Below are positions 1 through 8,750 of a stretch of 64,000 bases of DNA, one piece after another (positions within the stretch are counted from its first letter, which is position 1; every line of letters starts with the position of its first letter). The position numbers were made by a program, and so were the translations under genes. The notes under the pieces were generated by a model. That model had not been told where the DNA came from, searched no databases, and was given only the letters and a program-made list of their open reading frames with translations. This DNA comes from Algibacter_G agarivorans (GTDB taxonomy: Bacteria > Bacteroidota > Bacteroidia > Flavobacteriales > Flavobacteriaceae): contig NZ_BAABJJ010000008.1 of NCBI RefSeq assembly GCF_039543245.1, forward strand, positions 1-64,000, read 5' to 3'.

Positions 1-171
1 CGGGGTTTGTTTATTCTAATTTACGAATTATATCGCTGATTTACAAGTATTTGTGTGTATCTGAAAGTGCCTTGTTAAAAACTATTTTTAAAAGTAGAAA
101 ACGAACACACTAAAAATAGTAAGTTGAACTCATCCCGAAGCATTTCGGAATATTATCTATCAATAATTCAA

Positions 172-1725
172 TTATAGATCAAATTTTATACCCTGTGCTA
201 ATGGTAATTCTGTTGTATAATTAATGGTATTGGTTTGTCTACGCATATAGACTTTCCAAGCATCAGAACCAGATTCGCGTCCGCCACCAGTTTCTTTTTC
301 GCCACCAAAAGCACCTCCAATTTCTGCTCCTGAAGTACCTATATTAACATTGGCAATGCCACAGTCTGAACCTAGAACAGATAAAAAAAGCTCAGCTTCG
401 CGTAAATTATTTGTCATAATTGCAGAACTTAACCCTTGAGCTACTTCATTTTGAATAGCAATGGCATTTTCAACATCTCCAGAATATTTTAATAAATATA
501 ACACAGGAGCAAAAGTTTCATGCTGTACAATTTTAAATTCTGGTTTAGCTTCTGCAATAGCAGGCTTTACATAGCAGCCACTTTCATAACCTTCGCCAGA
601 AAGCACACCGCCTTCAACCACAATATTTCCGCCTTCTTCTACAACTTTTTCTAAAGCATTTTTATACATATTTACAGCATCGGTATCAATTAGTGGACCA
701 ACGTGATTATTTTCATCTAACGGATTTCCTATTCGAAGTTGCTTATAGGCGTCAATAACAGCTTTTTTAACTTTATCGTAAATGGATTCATGAATAATTA
801 AACGACGTGTAGATGTACAGCGTTGTCCCGCAGTACCAACTGCTCCAAAAACAGCACCAATTACAGTCATTTTTATATCAGCATCTGGGGTAACTATAAT
901 GGCATTATTGCCTCCTAATTCTAAAAGTGATTTTCCTAAGCGCGCCGCAACTGCTTGGGCTACAACTTTGCCCATTCTAGTAGAACCTGTTGCTGAAATT
1001 AAAGGAACTCGAGTATCTTTGGTCATAAACTCACCTACTTTGTAATCGCCATTTATCAAACAACAAATACCTTCTGGTAAATTGTTTTCTGCAAAAACCT
1101 CGGCAGCTATATTTTGGCAAGCCACACCACACATTGGAGTTTTTTCTGATGGTTTCCAAACACAAACATCGCCACAAACCCAAGCCAGAGCGGTATTCCA
1201 AGCCCAAACAGCTACGGGGAAATTAAAGGCTGAAATAATTCCAACGACTCCAAGCGGATGGTACTGCTCGTACATGCGGTGTCCTGGTCTTTCAGAATGC
1301 ATCGTTAATCCATGTAGTTGACGTGATAAACCCACAGCAAAATCACAGATATCAATCATTTCTTGTACTTCACCCAAACCTTCTTGATAACTCTTTCCCA
1401 TTTCATAAGAGACCAGTTTTCCTAAAGCGGCTTTCTTTTCTCTTAATTTTAACCCGAACTGACGCACAATTTCTCCACGTTGTGGTGCGGGCATTGTTCT
1501 CCAAGTCTTAAAAGCCGAAGTAGCCGCATCCATCACCTTTTCATAATCAGCCCTAGTCGTCGTTTTTACTTTTCCTATTAATTGTCCATCAACAGGTGAA
1601 AATGATTCAATAATCCCTCCGTTAGAGAAACTTTTTGAACCTGTTGAAGTGCCTTCATTTATATCTTTTACACCTAAAATTTCAAGTGCCTTATGTATAC
1701 CAAAATCAGTTGCTATCGCCTCCAT
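172..1725 (-). CDS. ALDH7-type aldehyde dehydrogenase (aminoadipate-semialdehyde dehydrogenase-like)
   Basis: NAD-dependent oxidation of an aldehyde to an acid, probably in the cytosol. The 517 residues cover a complete aldehyde dehydrogenase. Visible active-site residues are Asn168 (AFNFP), Glu269 (LELGGNN) and the nucleophile Cys303 (GTAGQRCTSTRR). The N-terminus and the overall match resemble the ALDH7/antiquitin group, which acts on alpha-aminoadipic semialdehyde in lysine breakdown. The substrate is inferred from family resemblance only. It is a single gene, divergent from the isoaspartyl peptidase with a 121-base gap to that gene's likely start. No lysine-catabolism partner is visible nearby. 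Confidence 0.93.
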   Translation of the reverse strand: MEAIATDFGIHKALEILGVKDINEGTSTGSKSFSNGGIIESFSPVDGQLIGKVKTTTRADYEKVMDAATSAFKTWRTMPAPQRGEIVRQFGLKLREKKAALGKLVSYEMGKSYQEGLGEVQEMIDICDFAVGLSRQLHGLTMHSERPGHRMYEQYHPLGVVGIISAFNFPVAVWAWNTALAWVCGDVCVWKPSEKTPMCGVACQNIAAEVFAENNLPEGICCLINGDYKVGEFMTKDTRVPLISATGSTRMGKVVAQAVAARLGKSLLELGGNNAIIVTPDADIKMTVIGAVFGAVGTAGQRCTSTRRLIIHESIYDKVKKAVIDAYKQLRIGNPLDENNHVGPLIDTDAVNMYKNALEKVVEEGGNIVVEGGVLSGEGYESGCYVKPAIAEAKPEFKIVQHETFAPVLYLLKYSGDVENAIAIQNEVAQGLSSAIMTNNLREAELFLSVLGSDCGIANVNIGTSGAEIGGAFGGEKETGGGRESGSDAWKVYMRRQTNTINYTTELPLAQGIKFDL

Positions 1726-1846
1726 AATTATTGATTTAATATTTATATTGTATTTATTTGCGAATATACTAATAAAAAGTTGTTTTTGTTAAAGTTTATC
1801 CGAGATAAATCTGTTAACTTTAGTGCTCAAATTAATTGTACTTCCC

Positions 1847-2887
1847 ATGAGAGAAATCATCCCTCTTGCCTTAACCCTGTTATTTGTTATTTCGTGTAAA
1901 CAAGAGAGCACATTAGAAACACAAAACATTCAAACCGAACCTGAAAAGGCACAATTCTCAATAATAATTCACGGTGGAGCAGGGACCATAAAAAGAGAAA
2001 ATATGTCGCAAGAAAAAGAAGTTGAGTATCGTAAAAAACTTGAAGAAGCCATATGCACTGGATATAATATTTTAAAAAAAGGAGGCTCAAGTCTTGATGC
2101 TGTTCAAAAGACAATAATTATACTAGAAAATTCCCCTCTATTTAACGCAGGAAAAGGTGCTGTTTTTACTTATGAAGGGACTAACGAACATGATGCGTCC
2201 ATTATGGATGGCAAAAACTTAAATGCTGGTGCTTCCGCTGGAACAAAAACAATAAAAAATCCTATTAATTTAGCTCGTGCCATTATGGATAATTCTCCAC
2301 ATGTTATGCTTTCTGGCGTTGGGGCTGAAACTTTTGCAGAAGAACAGGGTTTAGAGATTGTAAAACCGAGTTATTTCTCTACTGAAAAAAAAATGAAATC
2401 ATTAGAACGTGTTAAAGTTTCCAAAAACAATAAAGTGGCTTCGTTTTATGATGCAGACCTTCTAGATTCAAAATTTGGCACTGTAGGATGTGCTGCGCTT
2501 GATAAGCATGGCAATTTAGCTGCAGGAACTTCTACAGGAGGGATGGCCAATAAACGTTGGGGACGTATTGGTGATTCGCCCATAATTGGTGCAGGAACTT
2601 ATGCTAATAACAATACCTGTGCCGTTTCAAGTACAGGTTGGGGCGAGTTCTTTATTCGTGGCATGGTAGCACATGATATTTCTGCGCTTATGGAATACAA
2701 AGGATTAAGCTTAAAAGAATCTGCTGCTTTAGTTATTCAGAAAAAATTACCAGAACTGGGTGGAGATGGTGGCATTATAGCCGTTGATAAAAATGGCAAT
2801 ATGGTTATGGAATTTAACACCCAAGGTATGTTTAGAGCCACTATGAATGATAAAGGCGAATTGTATATCGGGATGTTTAAAAACTAA
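1847..2887 (+). CDS. Isoaspartyl peptidase/L-asparaginase, lipoprotein
   Basis: Ntn-hydrolase that cleaves isoaspartyl dipeptides or asparagine. The ATG at 1847 is chosen over the ATG at 1823 because it places MREIIP at the head of a normal lipoprotein signal ending LFVISC, so the enzyme is probably membrane-anchored and periplasmic. The body starts with the IIHGGAGTI motif. The autocleavage site is KFGTVGCAAL, where the Thr becomes the new N-terminal nucleophile; the GGMANKRWGRIGDSP substrate-loop motif follows. About 346 residues is normal for a periplasmic member. It is monocistronic: a minus-strand gene ends about 80 bases downstream. Confidence 0.92.
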   Translation: MREIIPLALTLLFVISCKQESTLETQNIQTEPEKAQFSIIIHGGAGTIKRENMSQEKEVEYRKKLEEAICTGYNILKKGGSSLDAVQKTIIILENSPLFNAGKGAVFTYEGTNEHDASIMDGKNLNAGASAGTKTIKNPINLARAIMDNSPHVMLSGVGAETFAEEQGLEIVKPSYFSTEKKMKSLERVKVSKNNKVASFYDADLLDSKFGTVGCAALDKHGNLAAGTSTGGMANKRWGRIGDSPIIGAGTYANNNTCAVSSTGWGEFFIRGMVAHDISALMEYKGLSLKESAALVIQKKLPELGGDGGIIAVDKNGNMVMEFNTQGMFRATMNDKGELYIGMFKN

Positions 2888-2968
2888 TAACACAATGTCT
2901 TGCACTTATGGGTTGAACTCAGAATAAATTATAATAAATGAAGCCAAACGCCGTTTTGAAATTTCAAA

Positions 2969-5683
2969 TTAACGTTTTAATGCAAAATGAGCTTTAAACT
3001 CTTTTCTTTCACCTGAATTAGGTTCGTTATATTCAACAATAAACCAATAATCATCACTAGACATTTTAACCCCATTATAAACACCATTCCAGCCTTCGCC
3101 GGTAGGATTAATTTGTTTTAATAGTTTTCCATATCTATTATATATATAAATCTCTGCAGATGCTAGGGAATTTATGGGACTAGTAGGTCCAACAATATTC
3201 CAGGTCTCGTTATAGCCATCTCCATTGGGAGTAAAATATTTAGGATATCCAATAATAAATACAGTTCTACTACTTTCAATACAGCCTCTTTTATCCCTAA
3301 CCGTTACTATATGCTCTCCTATAGAAACATTATTGAAAATAGGTTCGTCTTGCCATGAAGCAGCATCTAACTGATATTCAAAATCTCCAATACTTATTGT
3401 TGTAATCTCTATGGTTTGGTTTTTTGTAAAAGCATCAGTAGTAACATCTGCTTCAAAATTGGGCTCAGTAAGTACTGTTACTAAAGTGGAAACCATTTTT
3501 GAACACATAGTACTTAAATTTTGTACAATAACTTCATAATTGCCTCCAGTAATTGGTATATAAGTTCCATGATTTGCACCAGCTATTATGACCCCATTTA
3601 ATAACCATGTGAAATTATACATGGTAGTATTTAAACCAGTATCAATGGTTATTGGAGATACAATAGCTGCATTTAAATCAAAACAGAGGAAGTATTCATT
3701 TTGTAAGGAAAAAATAGGGTTTTCAAACACATCAATAGTTAAACTGACCTGGGAAGGACAAAACTGAGGGTCTGGTGTAAATATATAGGTGGTTGTAATA
3801 GTGTTGTCCAAAGCAGGACTCCACATTCCTGTTATGCCTTCATTGGATGTTGTTGGTAATGCTGATAAAGTATCACCACTACAAATAGCGGGTATTTGAT
3901 TAAAGGTTGGTGTTCCTATTGGATTGACTGTAATGGTCATGGTTTGATTCAAAGCACATTGTCCTATCCCTGATGTAAAGGTATATGTTGTTGTAGTTGT
4001 ATTGTCCAATGCAGGTGTCCAAGTTCCAGTTATGCCTTCATTAGATGTTGTTGGAAGTGTAGCTAAAGCATCTCCATTACAAATAGCTGATACTTGAGTA
4101 AAAGTTGGAGTCGTTATCGGATTGACCGTGATAGTCATCATTTGACTCCCAGCACATTGCCCTGCATCTGGGGTGAAAGTATATGTTGTTGTAATCGTGT
4201 TATCCAATGCTGGACTCCAAGTTCCTGTTATCCCTTCGTTGGAAGTTGTTGGTAGTGCTAATAAACTATCGCCGCTACAAATAGAGGATACTTGATTAAA
4301 AGTTGAAGCGGTTATCGGATTGACTGTGATAGTCATCGTTTGACTCGCAGCACATTGCCCTGCATCTGGGGTGAAAGTGTATGTCGTTGTAGTTGTATTA
4401 TCTAATGCAGGATTCCAGACTCCTGTTATCCCTTCGTTGGAAGTTGTTGGTAATGCTGATAAAGTATCTCCATTACAAATAGCTGACACTTGAGTAAATG
4501 TTGAAGCGGTTATCGGATTGACCGTGATAGTCATCATTTGACTCGTTGCACATTGCCCTGTATCTGGAGTAAATGTATAAGTAGTCGTGGTTGTATTGTT
4601 CAATGCTGGACTCCAAGTTCCAGTTATACTTTCGTTGGATGTTGTTGATAGTGCTACTAAAGTGTCTCCACTACAAATAGCTGGTACTTGAATAAAGGTT
4701 GGAGGTACTATAGGGTCAACTGTAACCTGATAAACGTCGGACAGTGTATTGCATTGTGAATTATTCAATGTAATAATAGATTCAGACACTTTCGACCTAT
4801 AATACATGGTGCTTACAACACCTGAAATTGCTATAGTTTGATTTGTTTCTCCAGTAATATCTGTCCAAGTATTACCATTTGTGCTTTCTTGCCATTGATA
4901 GAAATGAGTTGAAAAAACTGAATTATCTGGAATTGCTGTCAAAGTATCGGCATATGGTGTTAGAAGTCCACAGACAATATTACTATTGTTATTAGAAGTA
5001 TCTTCAACGGTTGTTAAATCACCACAAGTCTTAAACTCAATATCATCAATTGCTAAATCATTACCGCAACCTCCAGACCCATTATTTACCATCTTAAGTA
5101 TAACAGTATTTTGACCGGCTAAAGTTTGAAAAACCAAACCGTATTCTAGCCAATTTGGAGTTGAAGTTTCTAAAATATTACCTGTATTCCCACTTGCCAA
5201 TAAATTAGTATCTGTACTGTCGTATATTTCAAATCTTACATTTATTGGTATAGATCCTCCTGGTTGCGAGGAACAAAAAGAACCTGCTATTACCAGATTA
5301 ATTAACCAAGAAGAAAACTCATAAGTTGTATTCTCACAAAGTCCTGAAACTGTTGTTCTATAAAATTCTCCAGCTGATGCTGCTGCATTTACAACAAGGC
5401 ACTTACCATTAGTATCCCCAGGTGTGCGGTCTTGTATTTGATGCCAATCAAATCCATTACTAATAGTACCATTAGAAATGGTATACTGACCATCGTTAGG
5501 AAATCCGTTTAAATAATTATATGTAGTTGTTCCTGCTGGTAACGAGTTATTAGTTACTCCTACTCCAAAATTTTCTGTAAAAATAGAATCTCCTGAATTA
5601 CCGGAACAAAAGCCTAATTGGGCGTAAATCTTAATTGTAAAAACACTCGATAAAACCAGACCTAATGTGATGATCTTTTTAAT
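2969..5683 (-). CDS. T9SS type B (CHU_C) secreted repeat protein with apparent ATT start
   Basis: Secreted or surface protein exported by the type IX system. The C-terminus (YPKYFTPNGDGYNETW, ending EFKAHFALKR) is the gliding-associated CHU_C sorting domain. Before it lie five tandem Ig-like repeats of about 62 residues (pattern AICxGDxLxALPTTSNEGITG...YTFTP...TMTITVNP). The in-frame reading continues upstream of the TTG at 5200 for 161 codons, giving a jelly-roll-like N-domain (CSSQPGGSIPINVRFEIYDS) and a signal peptide KKIITLGLVLSSVF...AQ. The codon where ATG would be expected is ATT (5681-5683). The in-frame stop at 5708-5710 leaves no ATG, GTG or TTG before the signal peptide. The full product would be 904 residues. 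Its ligand is unknown. Confidence 0.8.
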   Translation of the reverse strand: MKKIITLGLVLSSVFTIKIYAQLGFCSGNSGDSIFTENFGVGVTNNSLPAGTTTYNYLNGFPNDGQYTISNGTISNGFDWHQIQDRTPGDTNGKCLVVNAAASAGEFYRTTVSGLCENTTYEFSSWLINLVIAGSFCSSQPGGSIPINVRFEIYDSTDTNLLASGNTGNILETSTPNWLEYGLVFQTLAGQNTVILKMVNNGSGGCGNDLAIDDIEFKTCGDLTTVEDTSNNNSNIVCGLLTPYADTLTAIPDNSVFSTHFYQWQESTNGNTWTDITGETNQTIAISGVVSTMYYRSKVSESIITLNNSQCNTLSDVYQVTVDPIVPPTFIQVPAICSGDTLVALSTTSNESITGTWSPALNNTTTTTYTFTPDTGQCATSQMMTITVNPITASTFTQVSAICNGDTLSALPTTSNEGITGVWNPALDNTTTTTYTFTPDAGQCAASQTMTITVNPITASTFNQVSSICSGDSLLALPTTSNEGITGTWSPALDNTITTTYTFTPDAGQCAGSQMMTITVNPITTPTFTQVSAICNGDALATLPTTSNEGITGTWTPALDNTTTTTYTFTSGIGQCALNQTMTITVNPIGTPTFNQIPAICSGDTLSALPTTSNEGITGMWSPALDNTITTTYIFTPDPQFCPSQVSLTIDVFENPIFSLQNEYFLCFDLNAAIVSPITIDTGLNTTMYNFTWLLNGVIIAGANHGTYIPITGGNYEVIVQNLSTMCSKMVSTLVTVLTEPNFEADVTTDAFTKNQTIEITTISIGDFEYQLDAASWQDEPIFNNVSIGEHIVTVRDKRGCIESSRTVFIIGYPKYFTPNGDGYNETWNIVGPTSPINSLASAEIYIYNRYGKLLKQINPTGEGWNGVYNGVKMSSDDYWFIVEYNEPNSGERKEFKAHFALKR
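3740..4705 (-). repeat. Five tandem ~186-bp repeats encoding Ig-like domains
   Basis: Five consecutive coding units of about 62 codons are visible, each containing the peptide core TTSNEGITG (or a one-residue variant) and ending in a TxTxTVNP-like strand. The central units are the most alike at DNA level, which suggests recent duplication or recombination. The last unit (nearest 3740) has diverged (DPQFCPSQVSLTIDV). Boundaries are approximate. Confidence 0.8.
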
Positions 5684-5799
5684 GATAGCTATAGTTTTTT
5701 GGATGAATTAATAATAAGGATATAATAATACCATAAAATGCTTATATTAATTGAAATAGCACCCATACAAAAACTATACAGCTTTAAAGTATTGCTAAG

Positions 5800-6181
5800 A
5801 TTATTCAATCTTTATTTTGATAGAACGCCTTATTTATGTTCGTTTCAATGGAATAACCATAAGCTTATTTTTATTACTGTTCACTCGTTTTTAGGAAGCG
5901 AAAAAAAAGCGGATATTGAAAAGACGCTCATTAGAAGCTTATGCCATTTTGCGCTATGCAGAATTAGTATAAAATATATTCTAACATTAATAATGATAAA
6001 CAATATGACCAAATTGCATTTTTATCGTAGTTAAAATCTAAAATTACTGCTTATGGTGTGTTTGATTTTGATGAGGTGTTATTCCCTGATTTATGGCAAA
6101 ATAGTGTGCCTAATTTTAAAAAAACATATGAAATATTATATTTCGGACCACAGACCTATTTGGATTCAGATGGAGCTGTAA
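5800..6181 (+). pseudogene. Decayed endonuclease/exonuclease/phosphatase-family gene
   Basis: Three plus-strand frames each carry part of one recognisable EEP nuclease. The first frame has RTPYLCSFQWNNHKLIFITV (about 5820-5890). A second frame gives NDKQYDQIAFLS, then a TAG at 6028-6030, then LKSKITAYGVFDFDEVLFPD. A third frame ends KYYISDHRPIWIQMEL with a stop at 6179-6181, including the family's catalytic SDHRP motif. The middle, including the expected GDFN motif, is missing. At least two frame changes, a nonsense codon and an internal deletion make it non-functional. A 98-residue open frame at 5738-6034 is only part of this relic. Confidence 0.65.
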
Positions 6182-6183
6182 TT

Positions 6184-7062
6184 TTAGTTTCTAACCACCG
6201 TTTTAACCATACTATGGTCTGATTTAAACGTGCTGATTTTCTCAGCATTTAAAATTTCTAAATCTTTTGAAACCCAAATATGGTCTAGAGAAAGTAACGG
6301 AATATTCCAAAACCAAGTTTCTCTAAAACCATTTCCTTTTTCATTAAAGGCATGATTAAAATTAGTTTTTATTTCTTTAAGAAATTTAGATTCATACGGT
6401 AAGTTGAAATCACCTAAAACCACTGTTTTTTCGTTTATGTCAATAGATTCGCTTACAAATTTTAGTTGCTGCTTTCGAGATATATGTAAACTTGATGAAA
6501 CATCGACTGCATAAAAATTAATTTCAGAAGTCGTAAAACTAATGACCTTAGATTCATCATCTGAAATTAAAATGGCTTTTGAAATTATAGGTGTTTTAGA
6601 AAAAATTCCAATTTCGCTTTCAGGATGCCAATAAAAAAAATAGTCTGGATATTTAACTTTAATATGAGCTAGTTCCTCGGCATGATATTCAACCAAAACC
6701 ACAACATCTGGTAATGTTTTAACTTTATCAAATACATGCTGGAATTCTCTTTTATGTGTAGCATTCCAAAAAACAATCTCAACATCAGTTTCTGTTATAT
6801 TATCCGCACTATTAATCTTAAAGCTTCTACCAATCCAAACTATAGATAAAATTAAGGCTAAAATTAAATGATACCTTTTTTTATTCTTTCTTAAAAATGC
6901 AGAAAACAATATTATTAAACCAATAATTATTGGTAATGGAAAGATATAAAATAGCAGAGAAAAGATATAATTACTTTCTCTAAACACAAAATGAATTAAT
7001 AGTAATGCAGTGATTAATATGCTATTAATTAATAAAAAATAGGGCTTACTCTTTTTAAACAT
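6184..7062 (-). CDS. Membrane-anchored endonuclease/exonuclease/phosphatase-family protein
   Basis: A 292-residue protein with two or three hydrophobic segments in the first 85 residues, then a soluble EEP domain. The catalytic signatures are visible: EIVFWNATHK near residue 95, the VVLGDFNLPYES metal/phosphate motif, LLSLDHIWVSK, and the terminal SDHSMV histidine. The domain probably faces the periplasm and could cleave DNA, phospholipid or another phosphodiester; the substrate is not known. Its ATG shares one base with the stop of the upstream YCII lipoprotein gene (TAATG), so the two are translationally coupled. Its end abuts the stop of the oppositely oriented decayed EEP gene. Confidence 0.82.
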   Translation of the reverse strand: MFKKSKPYFLLINSILITALLLIHFVFRESNYIFSLLFYIFPLPIIIGLIILFSAFLRKNKKRYHLILALILSIVWIGRSFKINSADNITETDVEIVFWNATHKREFQHVFDKVKTLPDVVVLVEYHAEELAHIKVKYPDYFFYWHPESEIGIFSKTPIISKAILISDDESKVISFTTSEINFYAVDVSSSLHISRKQQLKFVSESIDINEKTVVLGDFNLPYESKFLKEIKTNFNHAFNEKGNGFRETWFWNIPLLSLDHIWVSKDLEILNAEKISTFKSDHSMVKTVVRN

Positions 7063-7610
7063 TATCGTAAAGAATATCCTTTAGCAGCCCACCAAGGATG
7101 AATTTCAATTTCTAAGCGTCCTGCTATAACCATAGGGTCAGAATTGGCTAAACTGTCAGCCATCTTTAAGGTTGGTACATTGTATATAGTTACACCCCTC
7201 ATCTCGCCATCATCACCAAAAGGGCCAGAAATATCGGCATAACCTAAGTCATACATTTTGGTTAAATGCTCTAAATGTAATGCTTGAAGTTCCGCAGATT
7301 CTTCTTCATTTTGTCCACGTATAGGGCCTTTTTTTAAAAATGCCATAAAGTATTGTTGCATTAAAATGGTATCTTTTGTTTTTTCATTAACAAAATCAAA
7401 TGTTTTATAACCTTTAGCGGTTAGTTCTTCTTTTATTTGCTTTGTTGATTTTTTTAAAGGTGCTTCAATAATTTCGGTGGTTACTGAATCTATAACTTCT
7501 TCTATTGCTTCGGTAGTATCTTCTTTTATTTCAGAAATTGATGCCTTTGTTTCTTCTTTACATGAAAAAAGAACCATAGATAATAGTATGGATAAAAATA
7601 GTTTTTTCAT
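7062..7610 (-). CDS. Lipoprotein with C-terminal YCII-like domain
   Basis: The product has 182 residues with an SPII signal (MKKLFLSILLSMVLFSCKEE), then an acidic linker rich in E, T and I. The C-terminal half, from about residue 75, resembles the YCII/YciI fold (LQALHLEHLTKMYDLGYADISGPFG ... HPWW). YCII proteins are small alpha-beta barrel proteins, often of unknown reaction. The mature protein should be periplasmic and lipid-anchored. It sits between the CYTH gene and the EEP gene in a four-gene minus-strand run and overlaps the EEP start by one base. Confidence 0.72.
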   Translation of the reverse strand: MKKLFLSILLSMVLFSCKEETKASISEIKEDTTEAIEEVIDSVTTEIIEAPLKKSTKQIKEELTAKGYKTFDFVNEKTKDTILMQQYFMAFLKKGPIRGQNEEESAELQALHLEHLTKMYDLGYADISGPFGDDGEMRGVTIYNVPTLKMADSLANSDPMVIAGRLEIEIHPWWAAKGYSLR

Positions 7611-7624
7611 AATATATGTTTAAA

Positions 7625-8095
7625 TTATTCCCAGCTGTTATAGGGTTTTTTACTTAATTGCGAATTATAATATTTGATTTGTCCTGTAACGTCTTCACCT
7701 AACCAATTTGGTTTTTCAAAAGTTTCATTTTCACTTTTAAGTTCTACTTCTGCAACGACTAAACCTTTGTTGTCTCCAAAAAATTCATCTACCTCAAAAA
7801 TATGGTTTCCTGCTTTTATGTCATAACGTATTTTATCAATTATTGTTGGTTCGCAGAGTTTTAAAAGTGATTCTGCTTCTTGTTTAGTAATTTCTTTTTC
7901 CCATTCAAACCTTGACAAACCATTATTTGTGGATAGCCCTTTTACTGTTATAAACCCTTTTTCATCTCTCAACCTTACACGAACTGTTCGTTCTTTGTGG
8001 GTGTTTAAAAATCCTTGGCTAATTCTTGTTTTTCTATATGCTTGGTCTTTAAAAGCATCAGAATTTACCAAAAATTTACGTTCTATTTCTATCAA
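7625..8095 (-). CDS. CYTH domain protein (triphosphate-binding, triphosphatase-like)
   Basis: A single-domain 156-residue CYTH protein. The defining ExExK motif is present at the N-terminus (Glu3, Glu5, Lys7 in MIEIERKFLV), followed by alternating charged tunnel strands (RVRLRDEKGFITVKG, FEWEKEI, EVDEFFGDNKGLVVAEVEL). Relatives hydrolyse inorganic tripolyphosphate, thiamine triphosphate or nucleotides; bacterial stand-alone forms are most often inorganic triphosphatases. It lies 14 bases upstream of the YCII lipoprotein, and its start overlaps the end of the DUF2238 gene by 20 bases, which suggests one transcript. Confidence 0.88.
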   Translation of the reverse strand: MIEIERKFLVNSDAFKDQAYRKTRISQGFLNTHKERTVRVRLRDEKGFITVKGLSTNNGLSRFEWEKEITKQEAESLLKLCEPTIIDKIRYDIKAGNHIFEVDEFFGDNKGLVVAEVELKSENETFEKPNWLGEDVTGQIKYYNSQLSKKPYNSWE

Positions 8096-8693
8096 ATGTA
8101 ATCGTTTTTAATTGTTTATTATGAAATTTGCTAAATGTAACCAATGCCATTATCGCTCCAATGGTTGCGTATAGCATGTCGGATTGTGTGTCCCAAATAT
8201 AACCTTGGGTTCCTAAAAAAGAATCGCCACCTTCTCCCATACCTAAAGATACACCCCATTCTATAAATTCGTAAGTGGCACTAATAGCTAATGCTATACA
8301 TACTACAATAAAATTTAGCCAATTGTGTTTTAATACGACCTGTTTACGAATTAGTAATTCTCTAGTAATCATGGCTGGAACAAAACCTTGGGCAAAGTGT
8401 CCTAATTTATCATAATTATTTCTGCTTTGATTAAACGTTTCTTGAATCCAATCAAACAATGGCACTTCGGCATAGGTGTAATGTCCACCAATAATTAAAA
8501 TAGTACAGTGTATAAAAACAAGTATATAAATAAGGTTTGAAAACCTGAATGATGTAAAAGTGAAAACCAAAATTAATATTCCAACAATGGCAGGCAAGAT
8601 TTCCAAAAACCAAGTAAAATATTCAAAAGGTTTAATGGCGGACCAAATAAGCAATAAGATGGTTAAGAAAAGAAGTGTATAAATTAGTTTCAT
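8076..8693 (-). CDS. DUF2238 (YjdF-like) integral membrane protein
   Basis: A 205-residue polytopic membrane protein with about six hydrophobic segments. The conserved family stretch YDKLGHFAQGFVPAMITREL is present, as are EFIEWGVSLG and the WDTQSDMLYATIGA region. No biochemical function is established for the family. It is the first gene of the minus-strand run through CYTH, YCII lipoprotein and EEP, and is divergent from dinB with a 57-base shared promoter region. Confidence 0.85.
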   Translation of the reverse strand: MKLIYTLLFLTILLLIWSAIKPFEYFTWFLEILPAIVGILILVFTFTSFRFSNLIYILVFIHCTILIIGGHYTYAEVPLFDWIQETFNQSRNNYDKLGHFAQGFVPAMITRELLIRKQVVLKHNWLNFIVVCIALAISATYEFIEWGVSLGMGEGGDSFLGTQGYIWDTQSDMLYATIGAIMALVTFSKFHNKQLKTITFDRNRT

Positions 8694-8695
8694 CC

Positions 8696-8741
8696 TTTGG
8701 TATAATCTCTATCAAAGATATCTTATTTTTGATAGATACAA
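8696..8741. promoter_or_regulatory. Overlapping divergent promoters with a palindrome between DUF2238 and dinB
   Basis: On the plus strand a TATTTTTG -7-like box lies at 8724-8731 with TTTG at 8696-8699. On the minus strand TATCTTTG occupies 8713-8720 with a TTG about 18 bases upstream. Both match the flavobacterial TAnnTTTG consensus. The two boxes form the arms of an inverted repeat, CTATCAAA...TTTGATAG (about 8709-8735), which could also be a shared operator. The start points are inferred. Confidence 0.5.
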
Positions 8742-8750
8742 CAATCAAGC

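Noticed and set aside
1..171. Possible upstream gene end or regulatory element
   Set aside because: No frame or clear terminator; only a weak CCGAA...TTCGG hairpin at about 134-151.
5738..6034. 98-residue plus-strand open frame
   Set aside because: Only its middle resembles an EEP nuclease; the rest of the homology is in other frames, so it is part of a pseudogene rather than a gene.
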